From assembly GCA_905116865.2 (NCBI GenBank), contig CAJHNH020008432.1, positions 683,901-747,900 of the forward strand: a stretch of DNA of 64,000 nucleotides. The letters are read 5' to 3'. This DNA is from Candidula unifasciata. Its lineage: Eukaryota > Mollusca > Gastropoda > Stylommatophora > Geomitridae. Within the stretch, counting starts at the first letter, position 1. Every line of letters starts with the position of its first letter. A program made the translations under genes and the position numbers. The notes below the pieces were generated by a model that saw nothing but the letters and a program-made list of their open reading frames with translations, ran no database searches and was not told where the DNA came from. This document shows, in pieces, positions 20,851 to 33,794 of this stretch.

Positions 20851-21325
20851 AAGGTGCTTTGCTGGAGAAAAAAATCATCACGTTCAACCAGCATCTCCGA
20901 AGGGGAGCTTTAGGTTATAATTGTGACTAGGTTATGTGTGCCATATAAAATGGCTATTAGCTGTGCAGGCCACCAAGAGCCATGAACAGGATTCCTGCAG
21001 TGTTGATGCAATCGAAGGAGACAAACCCAAATACTCTCCCTCCCAACGACGAAGTCGTCTACCGGCGAGTAAGTCAGTGACCTATGTGTATTCACTGTTT
21101 GTCTAATGCCTAGCTAGCTTTAAATAATACTGCTATATATCATTTTAGTGATCTTTCCTATAGTTTAGAACCTAAAATCTACCTGTTTGTCCTGTCTCTG
21201 TCCAGGGCTTACTAACAGACAGTGACCGGTAGAAAGGTGCAGTTTGCAAAAGTTGTTTTTGCTGCAGTGTATAGACCACTGGCGAGGGTCGAAGGCTGGG
21301 TGGGGCGGTAGCTTTATCGGTCGAA
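20851..21325. other. Intron sequence, no gene seen
   Basis: No coding signature recognised. Confidence 0.35.
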
Positions 21326-21960
21326 TATGCAGTTTGGAAAGGAGGCTTCGGCAGTCATATTTGTGAGGCAGTGCAACGGAGTAAAGGAGGTTTAGTCAGT
21401 CATATTTGTGGGACAGTGCAACGGAGTAAAGGAGGTTTAGTCAGTCATATTTGTGGGACAGTGCAACGGGGTAAAATAGGCTTAGTCAGTCATATTTGTG
21501 GGGCAGTGCAACGGGGTAAAGGAGGCTTAGTCAGTCATATTTGTGGGGCAGTGCAACGGTATAAAGGAGGCTTCGTCAGTCATATGTGTGGGGCAGTGCA
21601 ACGGGGTGAAGGAGGCTTAGTCAGTCATATTTGTGAGGCAGTGCAACGGTATAAAGGAGGCTTCGTCAGTCATTTGTGTGGGGCAGTGCAACGGGGTGAA
21701 GGAGGCTTAGTCAGTCATATTTGTGGTTCAGTGCAACGGTATAAAGGAGGCTTCGTCAGTCATATTTGTGGGGCAGTGCAACGGGGTAAAGGAGGCTTCG
21801 TCAGTCATATTTGTGGGGCAGTGCAACGGGGTAAAGGAGGCTTTGTCAGTCATATGTGTGGGGCAGTGCAACGGGACAAAGGAGGCTTCGTTAGTCATAT
21901 TTGTGGGGCAGTGCAACTGTATAAAGGAGGCTTCGGCAGTCTATGTGTGAGGCAGTGCAA
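21326..21960. repeat. 45-bp minisatellite, about 14 units
   Basis: Units built on ggaggctt(c/a)gtcagtcatat, ttgtggggcagtgcaacgg and a short variable part repeat every 45 bp. The period is a multiple of three, so an open frame of 15-residue repeats (GG-L/F-VSHICG) runs through it; I take that as a by-product. Two unit types (gtataaagg and ggggtaaagg) alternate in the middle of the array. Confidence 0.92.
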
Positions 21961-22263
21961 CGGGCCAGTGGACCTCGAGTGCACCTAGGGGCATTGACTA
22001 AACATACAGCAGCGATGAAGAGAGAAAAATTAGAGGATCGGAGAATAAGAAAGATAAAGAAGTCGAAACATTCAAAGAAGGAGGAACCTCTTCACTAGCG
22101 TCCTGTTGTGCTCCCTCATCTCTGGAGTTTCTAATATATATGCCATGGAGACAAAGGCGAAGTTGGGGACGGTAGAGTAACATTTCCTTTCGTGATCCCG
22201 GGATTATCTCGGGTGAGGCCGGGCAATTATATCTAGTAAATTATATATTTTCTGTATCTACAG
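21961..22263. other. Intron sequence before the second gene 1 exon
   Basis: No gene or repeat recognised; the last bases form a pyrimidine-rich acceptor for the exon at 22264. Confidence 0.4.
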
Positions 22264-22385
22264 GGCAGCGCGAGAGAACGCATCTTTGTTGACTGTGGTT
22301 ACTGGTGATCACAGTTTGACTGTAACAGAGCAGTACCAGGTAACTTATCAGACATCAATGGTTTTTGTTCGTGACGAATATGACG
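22264..22385 (+). pseudogene. Gene 1 exon between the His57 and Asp102 regions
   Basis: The acceptor tgtatctacag and donor gacg|gtgagt frame 122 bp. Read in the phase left by the preceding exon it has no stop and contains LLTVVTGDHSLTVTEQ and MVFVRDEYD, matching the 60-95 region of chymotrypsin numbering (the usual xVxxGxHDL pattern). The split codon g|aa joins correctly to the next exon. Confidence 0.78.
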
Positions 22386-23040
22386 GTGAGTTTTCCATGT
22401 ATTGTAGTCACAAATGAACCATAATGTCTGCCAAAGTCAAGTCGTGAATAGTTTTGGGGGCAGTCTGGCTAGAAATGTGAAAAATATCATATTTTTGCTT
22501 TTACACATTCTATGCCGCTAACCTTGTAGATGAACATGTCTATTTTCCTATGCAGTTTGAGATTTTAAAATCTGATCAACAGAACCTGAGATATTTTGAT
22601 TATAAATGGGTTTATGTGGTTTGCTCAGGGTCACTATTTGACAGCAAATCTTTGCACTTTTCAATCCAAAACCATGCACCACTCCCTATTTATGTGGTCT
22701 TATTATAAATAACGATTACTCCGCTAACTGACTTCTGCTATTTTGCATTGTGTTTACATCGAGATTTTTATGCGTTTAGTTTTACATTTTGTGATATTTG
22801 ATCAATATTTAGTTCATAATTATATCTCCATTTCCATAACAGAGTTGTAAAATCTCAGAGGTGGACTTCAGTTTACTTCTGCTTCAAAGCGACTATGAAA
22901 AGAATAAAGCGACTTTGACTAGTAGATTTTCCAGTCATATCCTGGTGTTTCAGTTTCAAGCAGTGACACTGACACTTGTCCAGTTTCTGATAAAGAAAAA
23001 AAAAGGTTTTAGTAATTTCAAAATTTGTAAGTGCCACGCC
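22386..23040. other. AT-rich intron sequence, no gene seen
   Basis: No coding signature recognised. Confidence 0.35.
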
Positions 23041-23610
23041 CACTACCCCTGTTTATGAACAAAATGAAAATCTAGAGGATAAACAAGGTTCCGATGAATT
23101 TAGTAATGATATTGAGAGTGTAATGAATTATTTATCTAAACTTGTCCCCAGTGGCAACATAATTTTATTATTTGTATGGACATTTTGTGTCACAATGTTT
23201 CATCACAATTAGTGTGTGCAAGTTGTCACCATAGCCTCAAATTAGTTGAAACTCAGAGGCAAGGGTTAGCAAGTAAGATTGTATTTTCAGTGACTGCAGT
23301 TGCTACACCTATTGGTTGTAACTACAGCTGTTGCATTAGCAGTGAGTATTCACTGATTGTGCTAGGAGATTCTTGAATATTGTAAAGGGACTGGAGCTCA
23401 ATGTTGGACTGTTTGCAATAGATTTTTTTTTTCTAGATATGGATTGTTTTCTAGATAAAGATATGCGCTGCATAAAAAATGCTCAACGGCAAGCCAAAGA
23501 TACACTATATGAAGCCAGAATAGCTAAAAGGGCGAGTAGACCTACTAGAGATGAGAAGCAGGTCCACCAGGAAGGATTACCTGGAGAACATCAGCTCATT
23601 CAAGCCTAGT
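23041..23610 (+). mobile_element. Possible fragment of a Mutator-like transposase
   Basis: Frames here contain VCASCHHSLKLVE followed by QGLASKIVFS, then after frame changes LELNVGLFAIDF and KNAQRQAKDTLYEARIAKRA. This resembles the CxxC ... GLA ... C pattern and the basic C-terminal helix of the Mutator-like transposase domain widespread in invertebrate genomes. The catalytic core is missing and frames are broken. The identification is from memory of the pattern and is tentative. Confidence 0.35.
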
Positions 23611-23829
23611 AAATGCAATTATTATATAGAGGTAGTAAATAAAACATCAATACAACAGAATGCAAGAGGCTCAGAAATAAAGATTTTTTTCATGTACGAT
23701 TTGTGACTGTTATTTTTTTAAGCCTTACAAGCACATATGTAATCAGTGGCAGAGATCCAACGGGTCTATATTACCAAGGAGCGAGACGCCTCCAGTCTGT
23801 TCCATTTCAGACCTGTCTCGCTGTTTAAC

Positions 23830-25250
23830 GTTTAAGGCAAGATATTCTTCCCTGTTATGGCATTCAAGCTCACACAGTATTTGATGGCGATCATCCACAT
23901 CGATATGAGGCGTCAGAAAAGTGGAATCCCGGGCGTTCCCAGATGCCTTGAGCACGTGACCATGATCGGGGAGATTATTCAGAGAGCTAAGAGAGCCCAA
24001 TTGGACGGTACCCCATTAAGCTATTGTTGCTGGCCATTCGCATGTTCCACGTACCGACACAGATCACTGAAATAATCAAACAATATTCCTCAAAGTTCGC
24101 CTTACGCTTCTCTACCCCGATATTTACTACGAGATGGATTGAAGTCCAGACTGATAGCAGTGGGATGTACGATTTCGCCTTAATGGCCACGCAGATCCTG
24201 TTAGACAGCGCTGCCGGCTACGGGCAACGCCTTCAGATAGGGAGCAACTGGATGCTGCCTCTGAGTGCATTTATGGATGATACAACTATCATAACGAGCA
24301 GTGGGGATGATGCCTGCACAGTTCTGAAGAGGTTGGACCGCGTTGTCAAATGGTGTGTCACGCAGTTCAAACTGCAGAAATCAAGAAGTTTGTCAATCCT
24401 TAAAGGTAAGGTGGAGGGAACTAGTTTCACGGTGACAAAGAATCGGATCCCTGCGGTTCTGGAGGAACCGGTGAAGAGCCTCGACAGCTTCTACGATTTA
24501 AAGTTATCTGAGAGAGCAGAACTCCGGCGCAAACATGAGTCACTAACTACAGGCCTGCTCGAGATCGAGCAATGCAGGTTAATCGGAAAGTTCAAGATCT
24601 GGTGTCTCCGGTTCATTTTGATTCCAAAGCTCCTATGGCCGCTGCTCGTGTACGATGTGAGCATGACTGCAGTGGAAACGATATGAGAAAAAAATCACCT
24701 TGTCTGATCCATGTGGCTCTGTATTGTAAGCTGGCTAAGCTGGTACTTCCATTCAAGTCAATAACCGAAGATTTCAAAGTTGACATGGTAAGGCTCGCGA
24801 TGATGCTGCGCGAATCTTTAGATCCTACGGTAGTAACTGCCCAGTCGGCTCTAAAGACAGGCAAGATATGAAAAGTCCTAAATGCGATAAAATCTGTTTA
24901 AGAAGCGCTGAACCTGAAAGAAGTCATGGGTTACACACAAACTGACCGACGCAGCCTAGGGCATTGAAAAGTCCAAATCCTTTGGTGGTCCAAAGCTACG
25001 GCCAAAGAGCGCAGAGACAGGATAATACGGGCAGATAAGGCCGTCGTAAACGAGACTCAGAGCCAAAAAGCCGCGCAGCAGTCGCAGGAAGGCCAGTGGA
25101 TCAAAGTGTCCGATAAATTTCTGCCGGCGTCTGTCTAACAACTGTCCGATGAACCAGTCATAATCTTGTCACTCTGGTCCTGAAGATAGTCAACTGATCT
25201 AATTTGCTACAGCAGCGACATTATAACACAAAATCTCACAAGACCTGTTG
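23830..25250 (+). mobile_element. LINE reverse transcriptase fragment
   Basis: At 23857-24000 the frame reads like an RT segment (IHIDMRRQKSGIPGVPRCLE, IQRAKRAQLD). The longest open part is 24024-24686 with LSAFMDDTTIITSS, where FMDD is the catalytic box, followed by KSRSLSILKGKVEG and the thumb. Frames shift near 24010 and 24690. The C-terminal part continues with VDMVRLAMMLRESLDP and degenerates after 25100. Neither the endonuclease nor a 3' tail is visible. Confidence 0.78.
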
Positions 25251-25685
25251 AAAAATCACTATATCGTCTTGTTCCTGTCAAGTCCCACAAAGTGCAGTAT
25301 GGAAAGATCGAGGCCTGGTGTGTTGATCCATGTCGGCCGACTTTCCGGAATTGTATAGGAAGTAGTGGGTCGAAACAATAGTCAACGAATGATATTCTAC
25401 TGATGACAGTGGGCCGCTGCTATACACGAACCCCTGTGGAGTTATTCTTATTATTATAGGAGCACTCATGGCCAGATTAGAGTGACCGAACCGAATCTGC
25501 GGTCATTTAGACACATTGTTTTTTGCTTGCCGAGATTCCAACATAGGTCTTTGTAGGTCCAGCCCCTTTTCATTTGCGAAAAATTGTGTCTATTGTGATA
25601 ACGTAGCATAAGTAAAAAATAATGTTCCACTCCTTCATCGGTATTGGGCATATAGGGCTCCATCAATATTTTTAGACAAATCGGC
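25251..25685. other. Intron sequence, no gene seen
   Basis: No coding signature recognised. Confidence 0.35.
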
Positions 25686-25777
25686 ACTCGGTGAGTGATG
25701 TGTTCGACATTAAACTGACCGCCTTTACTGTAAATGGTACCTATTTAGGGTAGGCTGACCTGAGAAACAAGGTCAAA

Positions 25778-25820
<43 letters not shown>

Positions 25821-25880
25821 GCCCATCTCCGTCAGGAAATGAACCCACGACCTGATAGCATAGGGTAACATGTTTTTCTC
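25686..25880 (-). mobile_element. tRNA-headed SINE copy with internal CA run
   Basis: On the minus strand a B box (gtgggttcatttcc) lies near 25850. The body then matches other copies (ggtaccatttac, aaggcggtcagtttaatgtc). A (CA)n run of about 40 bp interrupts it at 25776-25818. It ends next to the Asp102 exon of gene 1. Confidence 0.6.
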
Positions 25881-25893
25881 CCATCATCTACAG

Positions 25894-26064
25894 AATCAAC
25901 TACTGATTCTGATTACGACATAGCGTTACTGAAGATTAAAGGACAAAATGGACGCGGATTTCGGTGAGGAGATTACGTTCAACCTGTCTGCCTGCCCACG
26001 CCTGAGGGAATTCTGCGACTGAATGACAGGTTGACCATTTCGGGATGGGGAATTCAGAGACATT
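25894..26064 (+). pseudogene. Gene 1 exon with Asp102 (retained) and a premature stop
   Basis: The acceptor catctacag and donor acatt|gtgaga frame 171 bp, phase 1 to 1. It contains SDYDIALLKI with the catalytic Asp in place (codon 25917-25919), then GDYVQPVCLP and LTISGWG, all standard S1 landmarks. An in-frame TGA at 25965-25967 falls where the gene 2 paralogue has Phe. Everything else is intact. Confidence 0.88.
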
Positions 26065-26079
26065 GTGAGAATTATCGTT

Positions 26080-26210
26080 ATCATCATCATCATCATCCTT
26101 ATCACTGCCGTCGTCGTCATCGCCATTATCCCCACCATCTTAGTCATCGTTAATATCATAATTATCATCATCAACGTCGTGGTCGTCAGTGGTATCATCA
26201 GTACATTATT
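26080..26210. repeat. ATC-type trinucleotide-rich stretch
   Basis: Imperfect atcatc/gtcgtc runs right after the gene 1 exon donor. Confidence 0.7.
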
Positions 26211-26435
26211 ATACCATTCGTTCTCATCCTAATGAAGGGTTTCTCTTTCAATCTCGTACAGGCCTTTCTTTAACTCTTTTTGTCTTCGAGAACCGTTGCT
26301 TGAAGTAATAACCATCGAGGTCTAAAATAGCTCATGTGATTCCATTACTGTACAAAAGAATTCGAAGTAACAACTGATATGAAATTAGCTACATGGCTAA
26401 TGGAGGCGGCACACGGATTTTACTGAAATCTGTAT
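26211..26435. other. Intron sequence, no feature seen
   Basis: No coding or repeat signature. Confidence 0.35.
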
Positions 26436-28015
26436 TTGACATCTGTATTTGATATCTGCATTTGACATCTGTATTTGACATCTGTATTTGACATCTCTAT
26501 AAAAATCTCTTTATGACATCTGTATTTGATATCTGTATTTGACATCTGTTTGGCACCTGTATTTAACAGCTTTATTTGACATGTGTATTTGACATCTATG
26601 TTTGACATCAGTCTCTCTATTCTGGCCCTTCTTTTTGACATTTTTTTTTTTTTTTTTTTTGCATTTTGTATATAATATCTCTATTAGATATCTCATTGTA
26701 AAATCTGTATTTGACATCTCTATTAAACAATGGACATTTAACAGGACTTTATGGATGATACCAAAGCATTTGAAAAATTTAAACATGAGGAGAGAATAAA
26801 TATGTTGTGAGACATCAGTGTAAACGGGAAAGATCTCAGAATAATTATAAACATGTTACTGGAATCAAGTAGCAGCAATTAAAGTGGGAAAGAGATTGGA
26901 TACTTTTGAACAGATAATGCAAGCAGTAAGACAGTGATGTGTCTCATTCCCTAGACCTTTTCTCTCTATACATTGCAAACATTTTTTGAGGGAAATTAAA
27001 AAGAAAGCAGGAATAAGAGTTGAAGGATACAATATAAACAATTTGAGTTATGCAGAAGATATAGTTTCGAAAGCTGAAAATGCAACTAATTTATAACAAT
27101 TTCTGGATTGTAGGGATGAAGAGTGCTAAGAACGGACATTCAATGAATATTAAGAAAACGGAAGTAATGATTATGATAAAGAAGAAGATAACTCCACATT
27201 GTGATATCTCAGTTAAAGGAAAAAGACCTAACTAAGTAAAAAAAAAAAAAATTAAAAATTTGGGAACAAACATATCATCAGATGGAAAATGCGTTACAGA
27301 GATTAAAAACAGAATAGGTCAAACTAAAACTGCATTTCAGAAAATTTTAAATATGCAATGAATCGCCCTCATTGTATATCAGAAAGAGAGTTCTGAAATG
27401 TTACATGGAACCTGTTCTGTTGTATGGCAGCGAATCATGGAATGTCACTGAACAAATTAGGAAGAATTTGGAGGCAACAGAGATGTGATTTCTGAGACGA
27501 ATGTTACCAAAACCTTAAACGGCTAGAGTACCTAACAACGATTGTTTGATAGAAGCTAATGAGAGTAGATTTCTATATGCAACAATAAGAAAGAGACAAA
27601 CACATTTCTTTGGCCACGTTATGAGAAGAGAGACATTGGAGAACATCGTGACAACTGGAAAGATAAGTGGAAAAATGGGTAGAGGCAGACCAACAGAGAC
27701 GATGCTGGATGTGCTGAAACAATGGCATGGAGGTATATCATCAGGAGAGCTGTTCCGGGTAACCAGGGATCCTGATCTGTGGAGATGCATGAGCGTCTGC
27801 GCCAGTTGGCAGGACACATAATGGTGATGATTGAACATCTCTGTTTGACAGCTTTACTGAACATCTTTATTTTTTGACAAATCTTTTTGACATTACATGT
27901 TGACATATGTGACGGTCTGACATCTCGGTTTGGCAGCTTTTTGACATATCCGTTTGACATTTAATTTCAAAGTATCTTTTTGACATCTCTTTTTTACACC
28001 TCTCTTTGACATCTA
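26436..28015. repeat. 13-bp minisatellite (tttgacatctgta) split by a LINE
   Basis: The unit tttgacatctgta and variants repeat from 26436 to about 26730 and again from about 27835 to 28015 (gacatctctttt, gacatttaattt and so on). A LINE fragment separates the two parts, so the array predates the insertion. Confidence 0.8.
26740..27835 (+). mobile_element. LINE fragment inside the 13-bp minisatellite
   Basis: Broken frames give the RT C-terminal half: NINNLSYAEDIVSKAENA (YAED where YADD is expected), MNIKKTEVMI, then KNLGTNISSDGKC, IKNRIGQTKTAF and, near the end, GRGRPTETMLDVLKQWHGG. The order and wording match the LINE at 62.3-63.8 kb, so they are one family. It has many stops and is 5'-truncated. 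Confidence 0.72.
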
Positions 28016-28080
28016 TGCTGTTGTGGTCATCAAATGATTTCACTGTTGTATTAAAAAAAAGGGGGACACATCATCACCAG

Positions 28081-28245
28081 GGGTGCTGAAGAAAAGCTCA
28101 ATACAAATCGGCGATTACTTCATGTGCAATCTCATTCGCAAATATGTTACCATTACTCAACGCATGGCGTGTGCGTGGGACGACCAAGGACTAGCTAATG
28201 TTTGCTTCGGCGATTGGGGAGGTCCTGCCACATTTGAGTCTCGAG
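28081..28245 (+). pseudogene. Gene 1 exon with Ser195 region (Ser->Trp)
   Basis: The acceptor catcaccag and donor tcgag|gtagga frame 165 bp, phase 1 to 1. It reads VLKKSSIQIGDYFMCN, ITQRMACAW and VCFGDWGGPA. Active S1 enzymes have GDSGGP; the nucleophile is replaced by Trp, while Asp194, Cys191 and the following glycines remain. The residue at the specificity position 189 is Asn. There is no stop in the exon. Confidence 0.87.
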
Positions 28246-28389
28246 GTAGGAATTCATTTTTTTTTTCTTTATAGGAAAAATTATTGGAAAAAAAAAAAAA
28301 ACACTTTCAAAAAATAACTATAAACACAACACTGAACTGGAGTGACCATAAACTTGTAAGCTGAAAACCGGACATCCTGAAAAATTTAT

Positions 28390-29293
28390 GCTAAAATCTG
28401 TTGGCTGTATATGAGATATTTATTGGCAGTTAATGTTAAAATCTGTTGGCTGTATATAAGATATTTATTGGCAGTTTATGTTAAAATCTGTTGGCAGTAT
28501 ATGAGATATTTATTGGCAGTTAATGTTAAAATCTGTTGGCTGTGTATAAGATATTTATTGGTACTTTATGTTAAAATCTGTTGGCTGTGTAAAAGATATT
28601 TATTGGTACTTTATGTTAAAATCTGTTGGCTGTGTAAAAGATATTTATTGGTACTTTATGTTAAAATCTGTTGGCTGTGTAAAAGATATTTATTGGTACT
28701 TTATGTTAAAATCTGTTGGCTGTGTAAAAGATATTTATTGGTACTTTATGTTAAAATCTGTTGGCTGTGTAAAAGATATTTATTGGTACTTTATGTTAAA
28801 ATCTGTTGGCTGTGTAAAAGATATTTATTGGTACTTTATGTTAAAATCTGTTGGCTGTGTAAAAGATATTTATTGGTAGTTTATGTTAAAATTTGTTGGT
28901 TGTTGGCTGTGTATAAGATATTTATTGGTTGTTTATGTTAAAATCTGTTGGCTGTGTAAAAGATATTTATTGGTACTTTATGTTCAAATCTGTTGGCTGT
29001 GTAAAAGATATTTATTGGTACTTTATGTTAAAATCTGTTGGCTGTGTAAAAGATATTTATTGGTACTTTATGTTAAAATCTGTTGGCTGTGTAAAAGATA
29101 TTTATTGGTAGTTTCTGTTAAAATCTGTTGGCTGTGTATAAGATATTTATTGGCAGTTTATGTTAAAATCTGTTGGCTGTTGGCTGTGTCTAAGATATTT
29201 ATTGGTAGATTATGTTAAAATCTTTTGACTTTATATAAGATATTTCTTAGCATTTTTTTTTTAAATCTGTTGGCTGTGTATAACATATTTATT
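28390..29293. repeat. 45-bp minisatellite, left part, about 19 units
   Basis: The unit contains ttaaaatctgttggctgtgt, then aaaagatatttattggtact and ttatg, 45 bp in total. About nine central units are almost identical; outer ones diverge. The period leaves open frames of 15-residue repeats in two frames. The array continues at 31338 after two transposon insertions. Confidence 0.93.
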
Positions 29294-29303
29294 GGCAGGT
29301 TAT

Positions 29304-30594
29304 TCTTCTTCTTCTTCTTTTGTCAAAATCTGCTTGTGCCGCTAGGCGTCGCAGTCGATCAGATGATCGGCAACCGAGCCAGGGCGCGCTCAGTCGCTTC
29401 ATATGCCGTGATGTTGTGAAGTCTCAAGTTGTCCGTGACTCCTTCAATCCATTTTCTTCTTGGTCTTCCCCTGCCTCTTGGTTTTTCGATTTTCATGTTG
29501 TATGCTCTTGATGCTGGCATCGTTGGTTCCATTCTCATTAGGTGACCAAACCATTTCATTCTTTGCTTCTCAATAAATTTAACGATGGGTATGGTGCCAA
29601 TAGTTCTTGTAATCACATCGTTTCTCACTCGATCTCTTCTGGTTTTATTCGCAGCCATTCTCAAACATCTCATTTCATAGGTGGTTAGTCTTCTCTCGTG
29701 TTCTTTTGTTAATGTCCAAGTCTGACATTGATAACCTAATGTCGGTATAAAGATTGTATTTATAATTTGTCTTTTTATCTCAGCTGGGACAGCAGGGTGT
29801 TTTAAAATTGGGGCAAGCTGGTATGCGACATTGTTGGCTTGTTGGATTCTTGCTTCGATCTCTCTGTCTATTTTACCATTGAATGTAAAGATACTTCCCA
29901 AGTATTTAAATTCTTGCACTTGTTTTAGGCTGTGATCTAGAATCTTTATGTCGATGGTCTGTTGCTCTCTACTTATGCTCATGACTTCTGTCTTTTCAGT
30001 ATTGATCTTCATATGATGCTTGAGGCAACTGTCGTGTAGTAGGTTTATGTGGTCTTGCAGCTGTTTACTATCACTGTGAAATATGCATTGATCGTCCGTA
30101 AAGAGCAGCTCATTGAAGTCCTCCTGTTTATCGACATCTGTTGGTGTTATGTCTATTTTATTAATATTGTCCATAAATATTATGTAAAGTAAAGGTGATA
30201 ATACACAACCTTGTCTTACTCCTGATGTTACTGGGAACCAGTCTGTGATGCCAGCTCTTGTTCTAATGGCGCTTTCACTTTGTCTATAAATAGCCCTAAC
30301 ACAATCTAAAATTGTTCCATTTATACCGTAGTTTTCAAGAACTTTCCATAATAAATTTCTGTTTACTCTATCGAAAGCTTTTTCTTGATCTATGAAAGCG
30401 ATGTTCATTTGATGTCTGTGTTCTATTGTCTTTTCGTTAACTTGTCTTAAAGCAAAAATAGCGTCAGTACACCCTCTTCCTTTCCTAAATCCCACCTGTG
30501 ATGGGCTCAGGATCGGTTCTACAACGGATCTAATTCGTTGTTCCAGAATTTTGGCAAACATTTTTCCTACGTGGCTTAGAAGGGATTTATATAA
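29304..30594 (-). mobile_element. 5'-truncated LINE with intact RT C-terminal frame
   Basis: On the minus strand one 400-codon frame (30561-29359) has no stop: GFRKGRGCTDAIFALRQ, FIDQEKAFDRVNR (catalytic Asp), SGVRQGCVLSPLL, LLFTDDQCIF (FTDD box), EFKYLGSIFTFNGK and the thumb with RGRGRPRRKW. The 3' end is a (gaa)n tail at 29304-29318. It is flanked by the 10-bp duplication ggcaggttat (29294-29303 and 30595-30604). The endonuclease and N-terminal RT are missing, as in most 5'-truncated LINE insertions. The open frame suggests a recent event. Confidence 0.92.
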
Positions 30595-30604
30595 GGCAGG
30601 TTAT

Positions 30605-31337
30605 TGTTGTGTGCAATATATGGGAAGGGAAGTTCATGATTGAACGTAAAACTTGGTGCTGTGCAGCACACATTGAACGTAATGTAAAGGGAGAGAGAGA
30701 GAGAGTGATTAACGGTTGACTCTACAACGCTGTGTGGAAGGCAGGTTCTAATCTGGATGGTTCCAGACTAGGTCTGCACACCTGTGTTACGCTGGCGGTA
30801 GGTGTACGGGCTGTCTGTGAGTGTTGTTACAGTGGCCGAGCCAGCGTGACAGACGCTCGTGTCGTGAGATCATTAAGATCTCAATTACGTGTCAGGCCGC
30901 ATACGGAAGGTCTGGACAAGTTTCACAATGTACTGTGCATCGGCCTGTATGATTCTGCTATGACAGTGTACCCACGGGATGGGTGTCGTAGAGGTAGACA
31001 CATAATCACCAGTAGTGGGTTTGCACGAGCAGGTAATGTTTGCTCGTAGCTGACCACGGGACAGAGTGGCAGTAGACGTAGCCCAGAGCGTCCGTAGTGT
31101 GTGTTGCCTAGCCAGTAGGAATGACTGTGGCGGTGTAACGTTTTATTCTCGTGATGCCTTTCATTGTTTTGGTGTTGGAATTAGAAATACATTAATTCTG
31201 TTTTTGACGTTCAACATTTATCCGGCGTCCTTTATTGCTGTTGGGCGGGAATGGTGACTTGTTACTGTAACACTATTCAGCATACCATAGATACTTGGCA
31301 AGTGTGCGGTGTATCAAGCGAACATTCTCACTCGTCA
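30605..31337 (+). mobile_element. Solo LTR, 733 bp
   Basis: The segment begins tgttgtgtgc and ends cactcgtca (TG...CA) and is flanked by the 5-bp duplication gttat at 30600-30604 and 31338-31342. Removing it and the neighbouring LINE restores a continuous 45-bp array (ggcaggttat then gttaaaatctg). There are no coding frames of note. It shows no obvious similarity to the 621-bp Gmr1-like LTR, so it belongs to another family. Orientation is not certain. Confidence 0.8.
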
Positions 31338-31990
31338 GTTATGTTAAAATCTGTTGGCAGTGTATGATATTTTTATTGGCAGTTAATGTTAAAATGGATT
31401 GGCTGTATATGAGATATTTATTGGCAGGTTATGTTAAAATATGTTGGCTGTCTATGAGATTTTATTAGCAGTTTATGTTAAAATCTGTTGGCAGTGCATG
31501 AAATCTTTATTGGCAGTTTATGTTTAAATCGATTGGCTGTATATGAGATATTTATTGGCAGGTTATGTTAAAAAATGTTGGCTTTGTTTGAGATATTTAT
31601 TGGCAATTCATGTTAAAAACTGTTGGTTATGTATGATAAATGCATTGACAATTTATGTTAAATACTGTTGGCAGTGTATGAGACAGACACTGGCATAAAA
31701 TCTGTTGGCTGTGTATAAGAGATGCATTGGCACTTTGTGTTAATATCTGTTGGCAATGATTGTTAGAATTTTATTGGCAATGTATGTTAACATGCGTTGG
31801 CGGCGTATAAGAGATTTATAGGCAAGTTATGTAAAAATCTGTTGGCAGTGATTAACATAGATCTTTTTTTGTCAATGTATATTAAAATACATTGGCTGTT
31901 TATGCTGGGGATTTACTGACAGTTTATGTTAAAATCTGTTGTCAGTTTACATTTATATGCAATTTATGTTAAAATTAGTTTGCATTGTAT
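31338..31990. repeat. 45-bp minisatellite, right part, diverged
   Basis: Units with ttatgttaaaatctgttggc and gagatatttattggcagt continue but diverge steadily to the right until about 31990. Confidence 0.82.
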
Positions 31991-32211
31991 GTAAGAAATA
32001 ATCATAAGTAAATAGTTTCTTAAAGAAATATTGTAGCAGTTCCTTAAAGAAAGATATTAGCAGTTCCTTTTATAACTATATTAGCATTTTCTTTTACTCT
32101 CAACGAGTAGTTAGCAATTCCTCTAAGAAATAAGTCAATGGTTCCTATTTAAATGTTTTTGTAGTTTCTCTTTAAAATATGTAATTAACTCCTCTTGGAC
32201 ACCTAACAAGA

Positions 32212-32440
32212 ATGCCCTGTTACTATCCGCCACAGCGAGCCACGCTAAAAGGTTACAACGGGTATAGAGCGAGTGGAAGACCTCGGAAAAGATGGAGTTA
32301 TGGCATTAAGAACAGCCTTACAGAAATGAACATGGGTCTTAATAGTGATCTTGACAAAGCTCATCAACGAACATTACATCTCCCCCCGATACTTCGATGA
32401 GGTGCAAGGTGGAAGAGAAGAAGAAGAGAAGAAATATTTT
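32212..32440 (+). mobile_element. LINE 3' end fragment
   Basis: The frame reads SGRPRKRWSYGIKNSLTEMN, the conserved C-terminal GRPxxRW motif of many LINE ORF2 proteins, and ends at a stop near 32398. A (gaagaa)-type tail follows at 32408-32434. Confidence 0.7.
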
Positions 32441-33597
<1,157 letters not shown>

Positions 33598-33794
33598 GGT
33601 ATTATGTATTTATTACGTACTTACGTATGTATGTTAATGTGTGCGTAAGTGAGTATATATGTATGAAAAGCTGCTTCAATTTTAGAACTAGGAGTCTTAT
33701 CACAAAAACAAGCAAATATATGATGAAGACACTGCTTATCAAATCGTAAGCAAAATACGAAGAAATACTAGCCGAAGAACGAGGCCGGTTTCTA

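Noticed and set aside
21326..21960. CRISPR array
   Set aside because: Units are head to tail with no unique spacers, and the genome is eukaryotic.
28411..29218. Open frames with YLLV and KICW repeats
   Set aside because: They are the 45-bp satellite; two frames are open at once, which argues against coding.
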